This document shows, in pieces, positions 1-8,193 of a stretch of DNA of 64,000 nt. The stretch lies in contig NZ_JAAVVC010000003.1 of NCBI RefSeq assembly GCF_018449725.1, forward strand, positions 310,001-374,000. Reading direction: 5' to 3'. Origin of the DNA: Pseudomonas sp. dw_612 (lineage in GTDB: Bacteria > Pseudomonadota > Gammaproteobacteria > Pseudomonadales > Pseudomonadaceae). A model generated the notes under the pieces. It was not told where the DNA came from. It searched no databases and saw nothing but the letters and a program-made list of their open reading frames with translations. How positions within the stretch are numbered: position 1 is the stretch's first letter; each line of letters opens with the position of its first letter. The translations under genes and the position numbers were made by a program.

Positions 1-2
1 CC

Positions 3-68
3 TCGTTGATGACCGATGCGGGCAAGACGTCGAAGATTCCGCCGCGAGTGGCTGAGCGTATTAGGTAG
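3..68 (+). CDS. C-terminal fragment of an unidentified protein
   Basis: An open frame enters from the left edge and ends at TAG (66-68), giving a 21-residue tail that ends in PPRVAERIR. The basic, helix-prone end and the repeat placed directly after the stop suggest the real 3' end of a gene. The fragment is too short to assign a family, and it could be a chance open frame. Confidence 0.4.
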   Translation, partial: SLMTDAGKTSKIPPRVAERIR

Positions 69-70
69 CA

Positions 71-103
71 GATCAAAAGATCGCAGCCTTCGGCAGCTCC
101 TAC
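71..103. repeat. Single REP-like element, type B
   Basis: One arm of the recurring element that reads GATCAAAAGATCGCAGCCTT and continues CGGCAGCTCCTAC. Paired copies occur near 21.4 kb and 30.1 kb. Here only one arm is present, starting three bases after a stop codon. Confidence 0.8.
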
Positions 104-253
104 CGGGTGTGTTTTGTCAGACGATTTGTGTGACTTGGCAGTCATTGACGCCAAAAAGCGCTACATCTTCTTCCAACGTAACCCGATAGTGTCGTTATCC
201 CCCAAACTCGCTACACTCCGCCAGCCGTTCATTTTCCTTTTGAGGCTGCACGC

Positions 254-637
254 ATGAAATTTCGTTTTCTTCTGTGGATGCTGGGTTTGTTGATGGGTAA
301 GGCCAGTCGGACTAATCCTGCATTTCAACAGCAGTTAGGTGACAAGGAACTTGTATTCCAATTACAGACCCTGGACGGGAAGGTGGCACGGCACTTCTTT
401 GTGAAGGATCAGCGCATCACCAGCAAGTCCGGCGTGTATGCCGAGCCGGCGTTTGCGATTGCCTTCAAAGACGCGGCGTATGGCTTTGCCACGATGCAGG
501 CGAAGAATAAGCAGTTGGCGTTTATGCAGGGGATTCAGGACAAGTCGATTCAGATCAAGGGTAACCCGGCGTTGGTGATCTGGTTCCAGGGGTTGACCAA
601 GTATTTGAAGCCGAGGAAGGCTAAGCCTAAGGCTTGA
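254..637 (+). CDS. SCP2 sterol-binding-fold protein
   Basis: A 127-residue protein. A short hydrophobic N-terminus (about residues 4-16) could be a membrane anchor or an uncleaved signal. Residues 25-115 have the pattern of a small SCP2/UbiJ-like lipid-binding fold: substrate-like beta strands (FQLQTLDG, HFFVKDQRI), an 'AFAIAFKD' segment and a 'IQIKGNPALVIWF' strand before a basic C-terminal tail (KYLKPRKAKPKA). The family binds hydrophobic ligands; the ligand here is unknown. It appears to be a single-gene unit, and the ATG at 254 follows a weak ribosome site. The family call rests on overall pattern only. Confidence 0.65.
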   Translation: MKFRFLLWMLGLLMGKASRTNPAFQQQLGDKELVFQLQTLDGKVARHFFVKDQRITSKSGVYAEPAFAIAFKDAAYGFATMQAKNKQLAFMQGIQDKSIQIKGNPALVIWFQGLTKYLKPRKAKPKA

Positions 638-796
638 GGCGGAAAGTCATGCCGATGATTGTGGCTTGGTATGTCAGTGATCTGGCCCGTAACGATAATA
701 GAACTGTTATTTCCTACAGGTGATGGGTTAGCAGTTTTGCTGTTCCACTGGTGTCGAGTGCTGATTCGGGCCTCTATCACTGAATGGAGCAAGATC

Positions 797-2143
797 ATGA
801 GTCAAAAAAAAACAGCAGCAGAAGCGGGCACGCTCGACCTGTCTTTTAATGGCACTGGCGTTGTTCATTTACCATTTCCCTTTTCGCAAGCCGCTATCCC
901 CGGCGCCGTTTACGCGCTTCCTGACAGTAAGTTACTGGTGGCGGTGGTGGGGATCACCCTGCAAAACGGCGACATCGAGCCGGCTAAACTTGTGCGGTTG
1001 CGTGAGGATGGCGCGGTTGACGATACCTTTGATATCCCGTTCGCGGAAAACTGGATATTTAGCCCAAGTCAGCTCCAGCGCATAAAAGATAGCGACGGCG
1101 TATGGAAGGGGTGGCTGGTGTTCGGTCGGGCTCGACAGTCCTCCAACAGTGTTCTGGCTGTTGCGAAGCTGCATGAAGATTTTACGTTTGATGCGCCGTT
1201 CGGTGACGGGGGAGTTGTCTTCATTGATGTCTATGAACTTCCCGGTATCGAGGAAGGCGCCAAACTGGTAAATCGGCGTCCTGACGCAACAACCGATGAA
1301 TCATTCTCCGGCTCTACCGGGAGAGGTGGTGGGCTTTCGGGTGTGGCGCAAGTGGGCTCCAGCATCGTCCTCGCCGACACTATTGAGTTCGAGTTCGACA
1401 ACCTCAGAGGCGTTGTCATACGGTTGACTGAAAATGGCTCGCTGGATCAGAGCTTCAACGACAATGGTTATGTGTTGGTCGAGTTGCCGGGAGTAGAACA
1501 CAACTGGAATTATGCGTGGGGCGTCGGCGTCCAGAATGACGGCAAAATACTGGTCAGTGGCGACTTCCAGCTCAAGGACTCAGGTCATCCTCCGGGGGCT
1601 TACGTCCTCCGCTTTACCCAACACGGTAAAGTAGATTCTGGTTACGCCAGTAACGGTGTTTTTACTCTTGCCCGCCAAGGGCAATGGTGTTCACTGGAAG
1701 ACATCACACTAAGAGCCGATGGCGGAATCATCTCGGTGGGGTACGTTGAAACCGAGGGTGCTGTAGCGGGATTGGCTATTGTTCTAACGTCCAGTGGTGC
1801 ACCCAATCTCGTTTTTAATGATGGGAAACCTTTGTTAAGTAACTTTCCAGAGCATGGCGTGGTGTGGCACCACTGTATGGTGCAGGCAGATAACAAGCTC
1901 ATCTTCACGGGATGGGGTGGTGGTCGCGCAATCACCGTTAATAGCTCTCTGGTGACCGCGCGCTATTTACCGAACGGTCAGTTGGATAAGTTATACGGCG
2001 GCGAAGGCTATACCGTTTTCAATGATGAAAGCGGGAGAGATTACTTCAGGAACAGCACGGTAATGGGGGATAACCGAGTCGTTGTATGCGGCTTCCTCTC
2101 CACAACGCCCGCGAAGGGCAATGTGGTGCGTTACTTGGGATGA
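797..2143 (+). CDS. Delta-60 repeat protein
   Basis: A 448-residue protein. The ATG at 797 was chosen over a longer frame because GGAG lies 7 bases upstream and the first repeat starts at residue 11. It carries recurring beta-propeller-like units of about 50-60 residues built on the pattern R-x-x-x-(D/N)-G-x-(L/V)-D-x-x-F/Y-x-x-x-G, for example GTLDLSFNGTGVV, NGSLDQSFNDNGYV, HGKVDSGYASNGVF and NGQLDKLYGGEGYT. This is the signature of the delta-60 repeat domain. There is no signal peptide or membrane segment. Function is not known; such proteins are often annotated as hypothetical. It is surrounded by core genes and ends just before a REP palindrome. Confidence 0.75.
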   Translation: MSQKKTAAEAGTLDLSFNGTGVVHLPFPFSQAAIPGAVYALPDSKLLVAVVGITLQNGDIEPAKLVRLREDGAVDDTFDIPFAENWIFSPSQLQRIKDSDGVWKGWLVFGRARQSSNSVLAVAKLHEDFTFDAPFGDGGVVFIDVYELPGIEEGAKLVNRRPDATTDESFSGSTGRGGGLSGVAQVGSSIVLADTIEFEFDNLRGVVIRLTENGSLDQSFNDNGYVLVELPGVEHNWNYAWGVGVQNDGKILVSGDFQLKDSGHPPGAYVLRFTQHGKVDSGYASNGVFTLARQGQWCSLEDITLRADGGIISVGYVETEGAVAGLAIVLTSSGAPNLVFNDGKPLLSNFPEHGVVWHHCMVQADNKLIFTGWGGGRAITVNSSLVTARYLPNGQLDKLYGGEGYTVFNDESGRDYFRNSTVMGDNRVVVCGFLSTTPAKGNVVRYLG

Positions 2144-2170
2144 GGTGGTCAGGTAGACCGAGGTGGATTC

Positions 2171-2238
2171 TTCGCGGGCAAGCCTTGCTCCTACAGGGGA
2201 TTACCTAAATCCCTGTAGGAGCAAGGCTTGCCCGCGAA
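2171..2238. repeat. REPIN-like palindrome, variant C
   Basis: Two inverted arms (2171-2199 and 2210-2238) match almost perfectly around a 10-base loop. The core TTCGCGGGCAAGCCTTGCTC differs from the common element of this window (GCGGGCTTGCTCGCGAA) and ends in TAGGAG rather than GGGAG. It sits between two convergent genes and could also act as a transcription barrier. Confidence 0.85.
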
Positions 2239-2242
2239 GCTT

Positions 2243-3643
2243 TTAGGCCTGGCTAAATTGCGAGGCCAGTTCGCGCAACAGCACTTCAGCCTCAAGCACT
2301 TTGCTGACGACGTCGTTGGCCTTGTCACGCGTCAGGCCTACGCGCTCCAGCAGCGCATCCGGAATGTCTTCATCCGGCCCGGACCCAATCCCGCGACCAC
2401 GCAGCAAGCGCACAGCCAGGCATACCAGGTTCGGGTATTCGGCGTACGCGCCGTCATAGCCAGGGTCGTGCTGGAAGCGCAGTGCCGTGGCCAGTTCATC
2501 CGGCATGTCCCAGTAGCGCATCAGCCAGGAGCCGATCTGTTCGCGGCTGATGCCCAGCAGGTGTTGCTCGACATAGCTGTGGCACAGGTGCGGATTGACC
2601 TCCAAGTGTCGGCAGATCAGTGAGAAGTGCGGCGGGAAGACGTGGGCCAGCAGCAGGTAGCCGAAGTTGTGCAGCAGGCCGGCGAGGTAGGTCAGGCCGG
2701 CTTCCGGGCGCTGCGCGCGTGGCATGGCGCGGGTCAGGCCTTCGATGACGGCGGCGGTGTAGATCGACTGCTGCCAGTACGGCGTGGTGTGTTGCGGATG
2801 GTCTTTTGGCAGGCTCAGGGTTTTGCCGAGGGCCAGGCCCAGTGCCAGATTGATCACCAGATCAAAACCCAGTACGCGGACGATTGCGTCTTCCACCGAA
2901 CGAATCTTGCCCGGCGAGGCGTAATACGGCGACGCCGCCCAGCTCACGACTTGCGCGGCCAAGGCCGGGTCGGTTTCTACCACGCCGGTGATGTCATCGA
3001 TGGTGGCGTTGGGGTCCACGCGCAGCTTGATGATCTTCTGCGCGGTTTCGGCCAGCGGCGGAATCTCGATGGTGGCTTCCAGGCGTTGCTGGATGCGCCG
3101 CGCGGTGAACGCTTGAACGGCCTGGGTGATTTCCTCGCGGTCATCGTCCGGGCGGTCGAGGTTCGGGCGGATGCTGGTCAGCGCTTCGCCGAAGTTGGCG
3201 GCGCTGGCCTTGGTGAGCATGGTCTTGAAGGCGTCGCTGGTGATTTCCAGCAGCACGTTCGGCTCGCCGGAGTTGATCAGCAACTTCGGCTCGCGCAGCA
3301 GGCTTTCTTCGTACAGGCACGGCGAACTGGTGAGCGCCGGCAGGCCGGGCAGCAGGCTCAGGCTGTGTTTGCCGAGCATCTTCTCCAGGCGTTCGGTCGA
3401 GACGGCGGTCAGGCGGCGGCCCGTCAGTTCGGCGAGGCGATTGAGGTCCAGCAACTGACTCTGCGGGAACAGCACCATGAGTGCGCCGACCGCATCGTCG
3501 AGCAAAACCGCCTGCACTTTACGCGCAGCGTTCAGGCCGTGATGGTCGAGGACTTCTTCGTAGGCGATGCCCAGCTTGCCGAGCAGCAGCCGAATAACTG
3601 ACGGAGCGTGCGGGGTTTCGGGGACGAGGGCAGCTTCAGTCAT
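2243..3643 (-). CDS. YbaK/aaRS-editing domain fused to HDOD domain
   Basis: A 466-residue two-domain protein. Residues about 10-155 resemble YbaK/ProX aminoacyl-tRNA deacylase folds (ARKVQAVLLDD, LLDLNRLAELTGRRL, PKLLINSGEPNVLLEI). Residues about 190-400 are an HDOD domain (EIPPLAETAQKIIKL, VVETDPALAAQVVSWA, GLLHNFGYLLLAHVFP), where the catalytic HD of true phosphohydrolases is replaced by HN, as usual for HDOD. HDOD proteins generally act in bacterial signalling without known catalysis, and the editing half may be a binding module. It lies downstream of recG on the same strand, 78 bases away, possibly in the same transcript. The exact role is unknown. Confidence 0.8.
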   Translation of the reverse strand: MTEAALVPETPHAPSVIRLLLGKLGIAYEEVLDHHGLNAARKVQAVLLDDAVGALMVLFPQSQLLDLNRLAELTGRRLTAVSTERLEKMLGKHSLSLLPGLPALTSSPCLYEESLLREPKLLINSGEPNVLLEITSDAFKTMLTKASAANFGEALTSIRPNLDRPDDDREEITQAVQAFTARRIQQRLEATIEIPPLAETAQKIIKLRVDPNATIDDITGVVETDPALAAQVVSWAASPYYASPGKIRSVEDAIVRVLGFDLVINLALGLALGKTLSLPKDHPQHTTPYWQQSIYTAAVIEGLTRAMPRAQRPEAGLTYLAGLLHNFGYLLLAHVFPPHFSLICRHLEVNPHLCHSYVEQHLLGISREQIGSWLMRYWDMPDELATALRFQHDPGYDGAYAEYPNLVCLAVRLLRGRGIGSGPDEDIPDALLERVGLTRDKANDVVSKVLEAEVLLRELASQFSQA

Positions 3644-3721
3644 GGTCTGTATCCGTTTGCAAACAATGGCAGGAGTATAACCACCTTGTTTAAAGCCATG
3701 GTCCAGAAACTGCGACGGTGC

Positions 3722-5797
3722 TCACACTTGGCCGTATTGCTGCCCATGGCGCAGCCACCGATCAAGCAACGGGCTGACGTGATCCGGCCAGCGTTCCAGC
3801 AAGGCTTGCGCCGCATCGCGTACGGCGGGCAGCAGATCAGCGTCGCGCATCAGGTCCGCAACTTTGAATTGCAGCAGGCCGGTCTGACGCGTGCCGAGCA
3901 TTTCGCCGGGGCCGCGCAGTTCGAGGTCTTTTTCGGCGATGACAAAACCATCGTTGGTTTCGCGCATGATGCCCAGGCGCTGACGGCCGATCTGTGACAA
4001 CGGCGGATGATAAAGCAGCACGCAATGGCTGGCAGCACTGCCCCGACCGACGCGACCGCGCAACTGGTGCAACTGCGCCAGGCCGAGGCGTTCGGGGTTT
4101 TCGATGATCATCAGACTGGCGTTCGGGACGTCGACGCCGACTTCAATCACGGTGGTGGCGACCAGCAGTTGCAGGTTGCCCGCCTTGAACTCGGCCATGA
4201 CCGCGGCTTTCTCGGCAGGTTTCATGCGCCCGTGGATCAGCCCGACCTTCAACTCGCCGAGGGCGGCGGTGAGGTCTTCGTAAGTGGTTTCGGCGGCCTG
4301 ACAGGTCAGCTCTTCGGATTCTTCAATCAGCGTGCAGACCCAATACGCCTGACGCCCTTCGGCACACGCGCCGCGTACCCGTTCGATGACTTCGACGCGG
4401 CGGGTATCGGTGACCAGCACGGTGTTCACCGGAGTTCGGCCCGGTGGCAGTTCATCGAGGATCGAGGTGTCGAGGTCGGCGTAGGCGCTCATGGCCAGGG
4501 TCCGGGGAATCGGCGTGGCGGTCATGATCAGTTGATGCGGGCACATCCGTCCGCCAACGCCTTTCTGCCTCAGGGCCAGACGCTGCTGGACGCCGAAGCG
4601 GTGTTGTTCGTCGATGATCGCCAACGCCAGGTTCTTGAACTGCACTTCTTCCTGGAACAAGGCGTGGGTGCCGACCACCATCGGTGCGCCGTTGGCGATT
4701 TGCTCCAGCGCGGCAACGCGGTTCTTGCCCTTGAGCTTGCCTGCCAGCCACGCGACTTCGATGCCCAGCGGTTCGAGCCAGCGCTTGAAGGTGATGAAGT
4801 GCTGCTCGGCGAGAATCTCGGTCGGCGCCATCAGCGCGACTTGATAGCCGGCCTCGAGCGCCTGTAACGCGGCGAGGGCGGCGACTACGGTTTTACCCGC
4901 GCCGACGTCGCCCTGGATCAGCCGCAGCATCGGTTCGTGCTGACTGAGGTCGTAGGCGATTTCATTGCCGACCCGTTGCTGAGCGCCGGTTGGCGTGAAG
5001 CCGAGATTGGCCAGGTATTTGGCCGGCAGCTTGGTGGCTTTCGGCATCGCTGGCGCGCGCAGGGAACGCATGCTCTCGCGCAGACGCTGCTGGGACAGTT
5101 GGTGGGTCAGCAGCTCTTCGAAAGCCAATCGATGTTGGGCCCAGTGATGACCGAGGGCGAGTTCATCGACGTCGGCATCGGCGGGCGGGTGATGCAGGTA
5201 GCGGATCGCGTCGGCCAGCGGCGCCAGTTGATAGTCCCGGGCCAGTTCGGTCGGCAGCCAGTCGGGCAGGCTGGTGGGGCCTAGCAGGGTCAGGGTTTGC
5301 ATGCACAGTTGGCGCAAACGCTGCTGGGTCAGGCCTTCGGTCAGCGGGTAGACCGGGGTCAGGGTTTCATCCACCGGTGGGGGCTCGTCGCCGGTGATGG
5401 CGCGATATTCCGGGTGGTAGATCTCCAGCCCCGACGCACCGGGACGCGCTTCGCCGTAGCAGCGAATCCGCGTGCCGCGTTTCAGGCCTTCTTTCTGGGC
5501 GTTGCTGAAATGGTAGAAGCGCAGGCTCAGCCCGCCGGTGCCGTCCTGGATTCGCACCACGAGGCTGCGGCGGCGGCCCATGACCACGTCGGCGCCGCTG
5601 ACGGTGCCTTCGATCACCGCGTCCTGACCGGGTCGCAAGTGGCCGATCGGGACCACGCGGGTGCGGTCCTGATAACGCAATGGCAGGTGAAAGAGGACGT
5701 CCTGGAGATTCTCCAGGCCGACCTTGGCCAATTTCTCAGCCATGGCTTCACCGACACCCTTGAGTGCTGTCACCGACACTTGCGACAACTCGGTCAT
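3722..5797 (-). CDS. recG: ATP-dependent DNA helicase RecG
   Basis: At 691 residues it has the usual length for RecG. An N-terminal wedge/OB domain (about residues 1-180, with RYQDRTR and GRRRSLVVRIQDGTG) precedes superfamily 2 helicase motifs: Walker A GDVGAGKT, motif II IIDEQHRFGV, motif III MTATPIPRTL, and motif VI QLRGRVGRG. RecG remodels stalled replication forks and Holliday junctions by driving branch migration. The start lies 9 bases downstream of the oxyR stop, so the two are probably co-transcribed as an oxyR-recG operon, linking fork repair with oxidative-stress control. Confidence 0.97.
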   Translation of the reverse strand: MTELSQVSVTALKGVGEAMAEKLAKVGLENLQDVLFHLPLRYQDRTRVVPIGHLRPGQDAVIEGTVSGADVVMGRRRSLVVRIQDGTGGLSLRFYHFSNAQKEGLKRGTRIRCYGEARPGASGLEIYHPEYRAITGDEPPPVDETLTPVYPLTEGLTQQRLRQLCMQTLTLLGPTSLPDWLPTELARDYQLAPLADAIRYLHHPPADADVDELALGHHWAQHRLAFEELLTHQLSQQRLRESMRSLRAPAMPKATKLPAKYLANLGFTPTGAQQRVGNEIAYDLSQHEPMLRLIQGDVGAGKTVVAALAALQALEAGYQVALMAPTEILAEQHFITFKRWLEPLGIEVAWLAGKLKGKNRVAALEQIANGAPMVVGTHALFQEEVQFKNLALAIIDEQHRFGVQQRLALRQKGVGGRMCPHQLIMTATPIPRTLAMSAYADLDTSILDELPPGRTPVNTVLVTDTRRVEVIERVRGACAEGRQAYWVCTLIEESEELTCQAAETTYEDLTAALGELKVGLIHGRMKPAEKAAVMAEFKAGNLQLLVATTVIEVGVDVPNASLMIIENPERLGLAQLHQLRGRVGRGSAASHCVLLYHPPLSQIGRQRLGIMRETNDGFVIAEKDLELRGPGEMLGTRQTGLLQFKVADLMRDADLLPAVRDAAQALLERWPDHVSPLLDRWLRHGQQYGQV

Positions 5798-5806
5798 GGC
5801 AGCGAC

Positions 5807-6736
5807 TTAACCGGCCACCACCGGCGCTTGTGGCTTGGCCACCGAGCACAGGCGAATGGAGTCGGCGAGGATTTCAATCGCTTTCGGCCGCGGGAAGCTT
5901 GCGCGCCAGGCGATGGCCACGGTGCGGAACGGCACCGGTGGCGACAGCGGCCGCACGGCAATCACGCCGGGGGCGTAATGGTGGCTGTCCACCGCGGACA
6001 GCGGCAGGATCGAAATGCCGAGGCCGGAAGCGACCATGTGGCGGATGGTTTCCAGGGAACTGGATTCCACCGTGGTGTGTTTCGCTCCGTCGTTGCCTTT
6101 GCCCAAGGTCGGGCAGGCTTCCAGCACTTGATCGCGGAAGCAGTGGCCTTCGCCGAGCAGCAACAGGCTCTTGTCGTTGAGCAGGGCGGCGTCGATGGAT
6201 TCTTTCTGGGTCCACGGGTGCTGGGCCGGCATCAGGACGTAGAACGGCTCGTCGTAGAGGGGCAGGGTCAGCACGTCGGCTTCGTTGAACGGCAGGGCGA
6301 TGATGATCGCGTCGAGCTCGCCGTTGCGCAGTTTGTCGCGCAGCACGTGGGTGAAGTTTTCTTCGATGTACAACGGCATCTGCGGGGCGACCCGGTGCAG
6401 TTGTGGAATCAGGTGCGGAAACAGGTACGGGCCGACGGTGTAGATCGCGCCGACTTTCAGCGGGGCGGTCAGCTGGTTCTTGCCGGCCTGGGCGAGTTCG
6501 CGAATGCCTTGGGCCTGTTCCAGGACTTTTTGCGCCTGGGCCACGATGCCTTCGCCGACCGGGGTCAGGCGCACGGCGCTCTTGCTGCGCTCGAAAATCA
6601 GCACACCGAGTTCGTCTTCAAGCTTTTTCACACCCACCGACAGGGTCGGCTGGCTGACGTGGCAACGCTCGGCCGCGTGGCCGAAGTGCTGCTCTTGGGC
6701 GAGGGTAACGATGTAGCGTAATTCTGTAAGAGTCAT
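5807..6736 (-). CDS. oxyR: Hydrogen peroxide-sensing LysR regulator OxyR
   Basis: A 309-residue LysR-type activator. The N-terminal winged helix-turn-helix (residues 1-60, MTLTELRYIV start) is followed by the effector domain with the redox pair Cys199 (GEGHCF) and Cys208 (LEACPT). These are at the same spacing and numbering as the Escherichia coli protein and form the peroxide-induced disulfide. OxyR controls catalase and alkyl hydroperoxide reductase genes, which are not in this window. It heads an apparent operon with recG. Confidence 0.96.
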   Translation of the reverse strand: MTLTELRYIVTLAQEQHFGHAAERCHVSQPTLSVGVKKLEDELGVLIFERSKSAVRLTPVGEGIVAQAQKVLEQAQGIRELAQAGKNQLTAPLKVGAIYTVGPYLFPHLIPQLHRVAPQMPLYIEENFTHVLRDKLRNGELDAIIIALPFNEADVLTLPLYDEPFYVLMPAQHPWTQKESIDAALLNDKSLLLLGEGHCFRDQVLEACPTLGKGNDGAKHTTVESSSLETIRHMVASGLGISILPLSAVDSHHYAPGVIAVRPLSPPVPFRTVAIAWRASFPRPKAIEILADSIRLCSVAKPQAPVVAG

Positions 6737-6853
6737 AGCGAGCGTCCATGAAGTTGCGGGCCAAGCATACCGGCTGCAATCGATAGACGCACGTTATCAG
6801 AGTGAGTGTGTTGAGTGACACAGGGTAATGCGGGTTTGCCGCTGGCGGATATG

Positions 6854-6879
6854 CAAAAGGCACCTTTCGGTGCCTTTTG
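6854..6879 (-). terminator. Terminator downstream of tonB
   Basis: A near-perfect hairpin with CAAAAGGCACC and GGTGCCTTTTG arms around a short loop. It lies between the tonB end and the oxyR start. Read on the minus strand it terminates exbBD-tonB; the T run (four Ts) is short. Confidence 0.7.
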
Positions 6880-6904
6880 GCTGGATCGCGTGGCTCGTGG
6901 TTAA

Positions 6905-7001
6905 CCCTGTGGGAGCGGGCTTGCTCGCGAAAGCGGGGTATCAGTCGACATCTACGTTGCCTGACGCACCGCATTCGCGAGCAAGCCCGCTCCCACAGGG
7001 G
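6905..7001. repeat. REPIN, type A pair
   Basis: Two inverted copies of the element GGGAGCGGGCTTGCTCGCGA, bounded by CCTGTG and CACAGGG, are separated by about 45 bases. It lies downstream of tonB, between the stop and the terminator. Confidence 0.93.
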
Positions 7002-7015
7002 ATTTGCGGCAGCTT

Positions 7016-7762
7016 TTAGCGGCGGCGTTCCAGCGAGTAAACAAACGGCGCCACAATTTCGATGGAGCCATTGTTCAGCATGTCGGCCGGTGGCTTGGGC
7101 AGCGGCTGGGCGCGCTTGATCATTTCCAGGGTGGCCCGGTCCAGATCGGCGTTGCCGGAGCGGCCCACCAGTTCGAACGACAACACGTTGCCTTCGCCAT
7201 CGACTACGAAGCGCAGACGGTTCAGCCCTTCCTTGCCCCGGGATTGCGCACTGGCCGGGTACTTTTTGTACTTGGCCAAGTGAGCGAGCAGGGTGCCTTG
7301 CCAACTGGCCTTGGCGGCCTGTTGTGCGGGCGAAGGACCTGGCGCTGGCTGCGCGGACTTCTCGGTCGGAGCCTGGGTCGGTTGCGCGTCGCTCGGTTTT
7401 TCCTCGGACGGTTTTTCCTTCGGCGGCTCCGGCTTTTTCTCCACAGGCTTGGGCGGTTGCGGCTTGGGCTTGGGTTTGACCGGTTTCGGCACGGCAATCT
7501 CGGCCTTCGGCACTTCCGCCAGTTTCGGGAGCGGCAGCTCTTCCACCGGGGCCGGTGGTTGCGGCGGCGTAATCACCTTCGGCGGAGCCGGCGGTGGCGG
7601 GGCCGGAACCGGCGCCAACTCGACCATCATCGCCTGCGGTGGCAGCTCGATGGGCGGGCGCGCCGTCCAGTTCACCGCCAGCGCAATGGCCAGCGCATGG
7701 ACGCCCAGCACCACGGCCAGGCTCCCGCTGTAACGCGTCAGCTTATGGCGCGTCGTGATCAT
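7016..7762 (-). CDS. tonB: Energy transducer TonB
   Basis: A 248-residue protein. One N-terminal membrane anchor (about residues 12-32) contains His22, a candidate for the histidine that couples to ExbBD. A long Pro/Lys/Glu-rich periplasmic spacer (about 35-150, with PKPVKPKPKPQPP) follows, then a C-terminal TonB domain (about 155-248) with YPASAQSRGKEG and the conserved V(D)GEGNVLSFELVGRSGN segment. It transmits proton-motive energy to TonB-dependent outer-membrane transporters for iron-siderophores. Its ATG overlaps the exbD stop by four bases, so translation is probably coupled. Confidence 0.95.
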   Translation of the reverse strand: MITTRHKLTRYSGSLAVVLGVHALAIALAVNWTARPPIELPPQAMMVELAPVPAPPPPAPPKVITPPQPPAPVEELPLPKLAEVPKAEIAVPKPVKPKPKPQPPKPVEKKPEPPKEKPSEEKPSDAQPTQAPTEKSAQPAPGPSPAQQAAKASWQGTLLAHLAKYKKYPASAQSRGKEGLNRLRFVVDGEGNVLSFELVGRSGNADLDRATLEMIKRAQPLPKPPADMLNNGSIEIVAPFVYSLERRR

Positions 7763-8187
7763 TTCTTGACTGCCGTCTCAAGCCCGACCAGACCGACCTT
7801 CAGGTAACCGGCGGAGCGCAGGTTGTCCATCACGCTCATCAGGTCGCCGTAGTCCACGCCTTTATCGGCCTGGAAGAAGATCGTCGTGTCTTTCTTGCCC
7901 TTGGTCCGGGCGTCGAGCGTGGCGCCGAGTGCTTCGGCCTTCACTTCGTCTTCGCCGAGGAACAGGCGCTGGTCAGCCTTGACGCTGAGGAACACCGGTT
8001 TCTCTGGCCGTGGCGCCGGTTTGGCGCTGGAGGCGGGCAGGTCGACCTTAATGTCCACGGTCGCCAACGGAGCGGCCACCATGAAGATGATCAACAGCAC
8101 CAGCATCACGTCGATAAACGGCGTGACGTTGATTTCGTGGTTCTCGGCCAGATCGTCGTCTGCGCCTTCTTTCAAATGCAAGCCCAT
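7759..8187 (-). CDS. exbD: Biopolymer transport protein ExbD
   Basis: A 142-residue protein. A cytoplasmic N-terminus is followed by one transmembrane helix (about residues 20-42) that holds the essential proton-path aspartate in the FIDVMLVLLIIFMVAAP motif. The C-terminal part is a periplasmic domain. With ExbB it forms the proton-driven motor that energises TonB in the inner membrane. It is the middle gene of exbB-exbD-tonB, 6 bases after exbB. Confidence 0.95.
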   Translation of the reverse strand: MGLHLKEGADDDLAENHEINVTPFIDVMLVLLIIFMVAAPLATVDIKVDLPASSAKPAPRPEKPVFLSVKADQRLFLGEDEVKAEALGATLDARTKGKKDTTIFFQADKGVDYGDLMSVMDNLRSAGYLKVGLVGLETAVKK

Positions 8188-8193
8188 GGCTGA

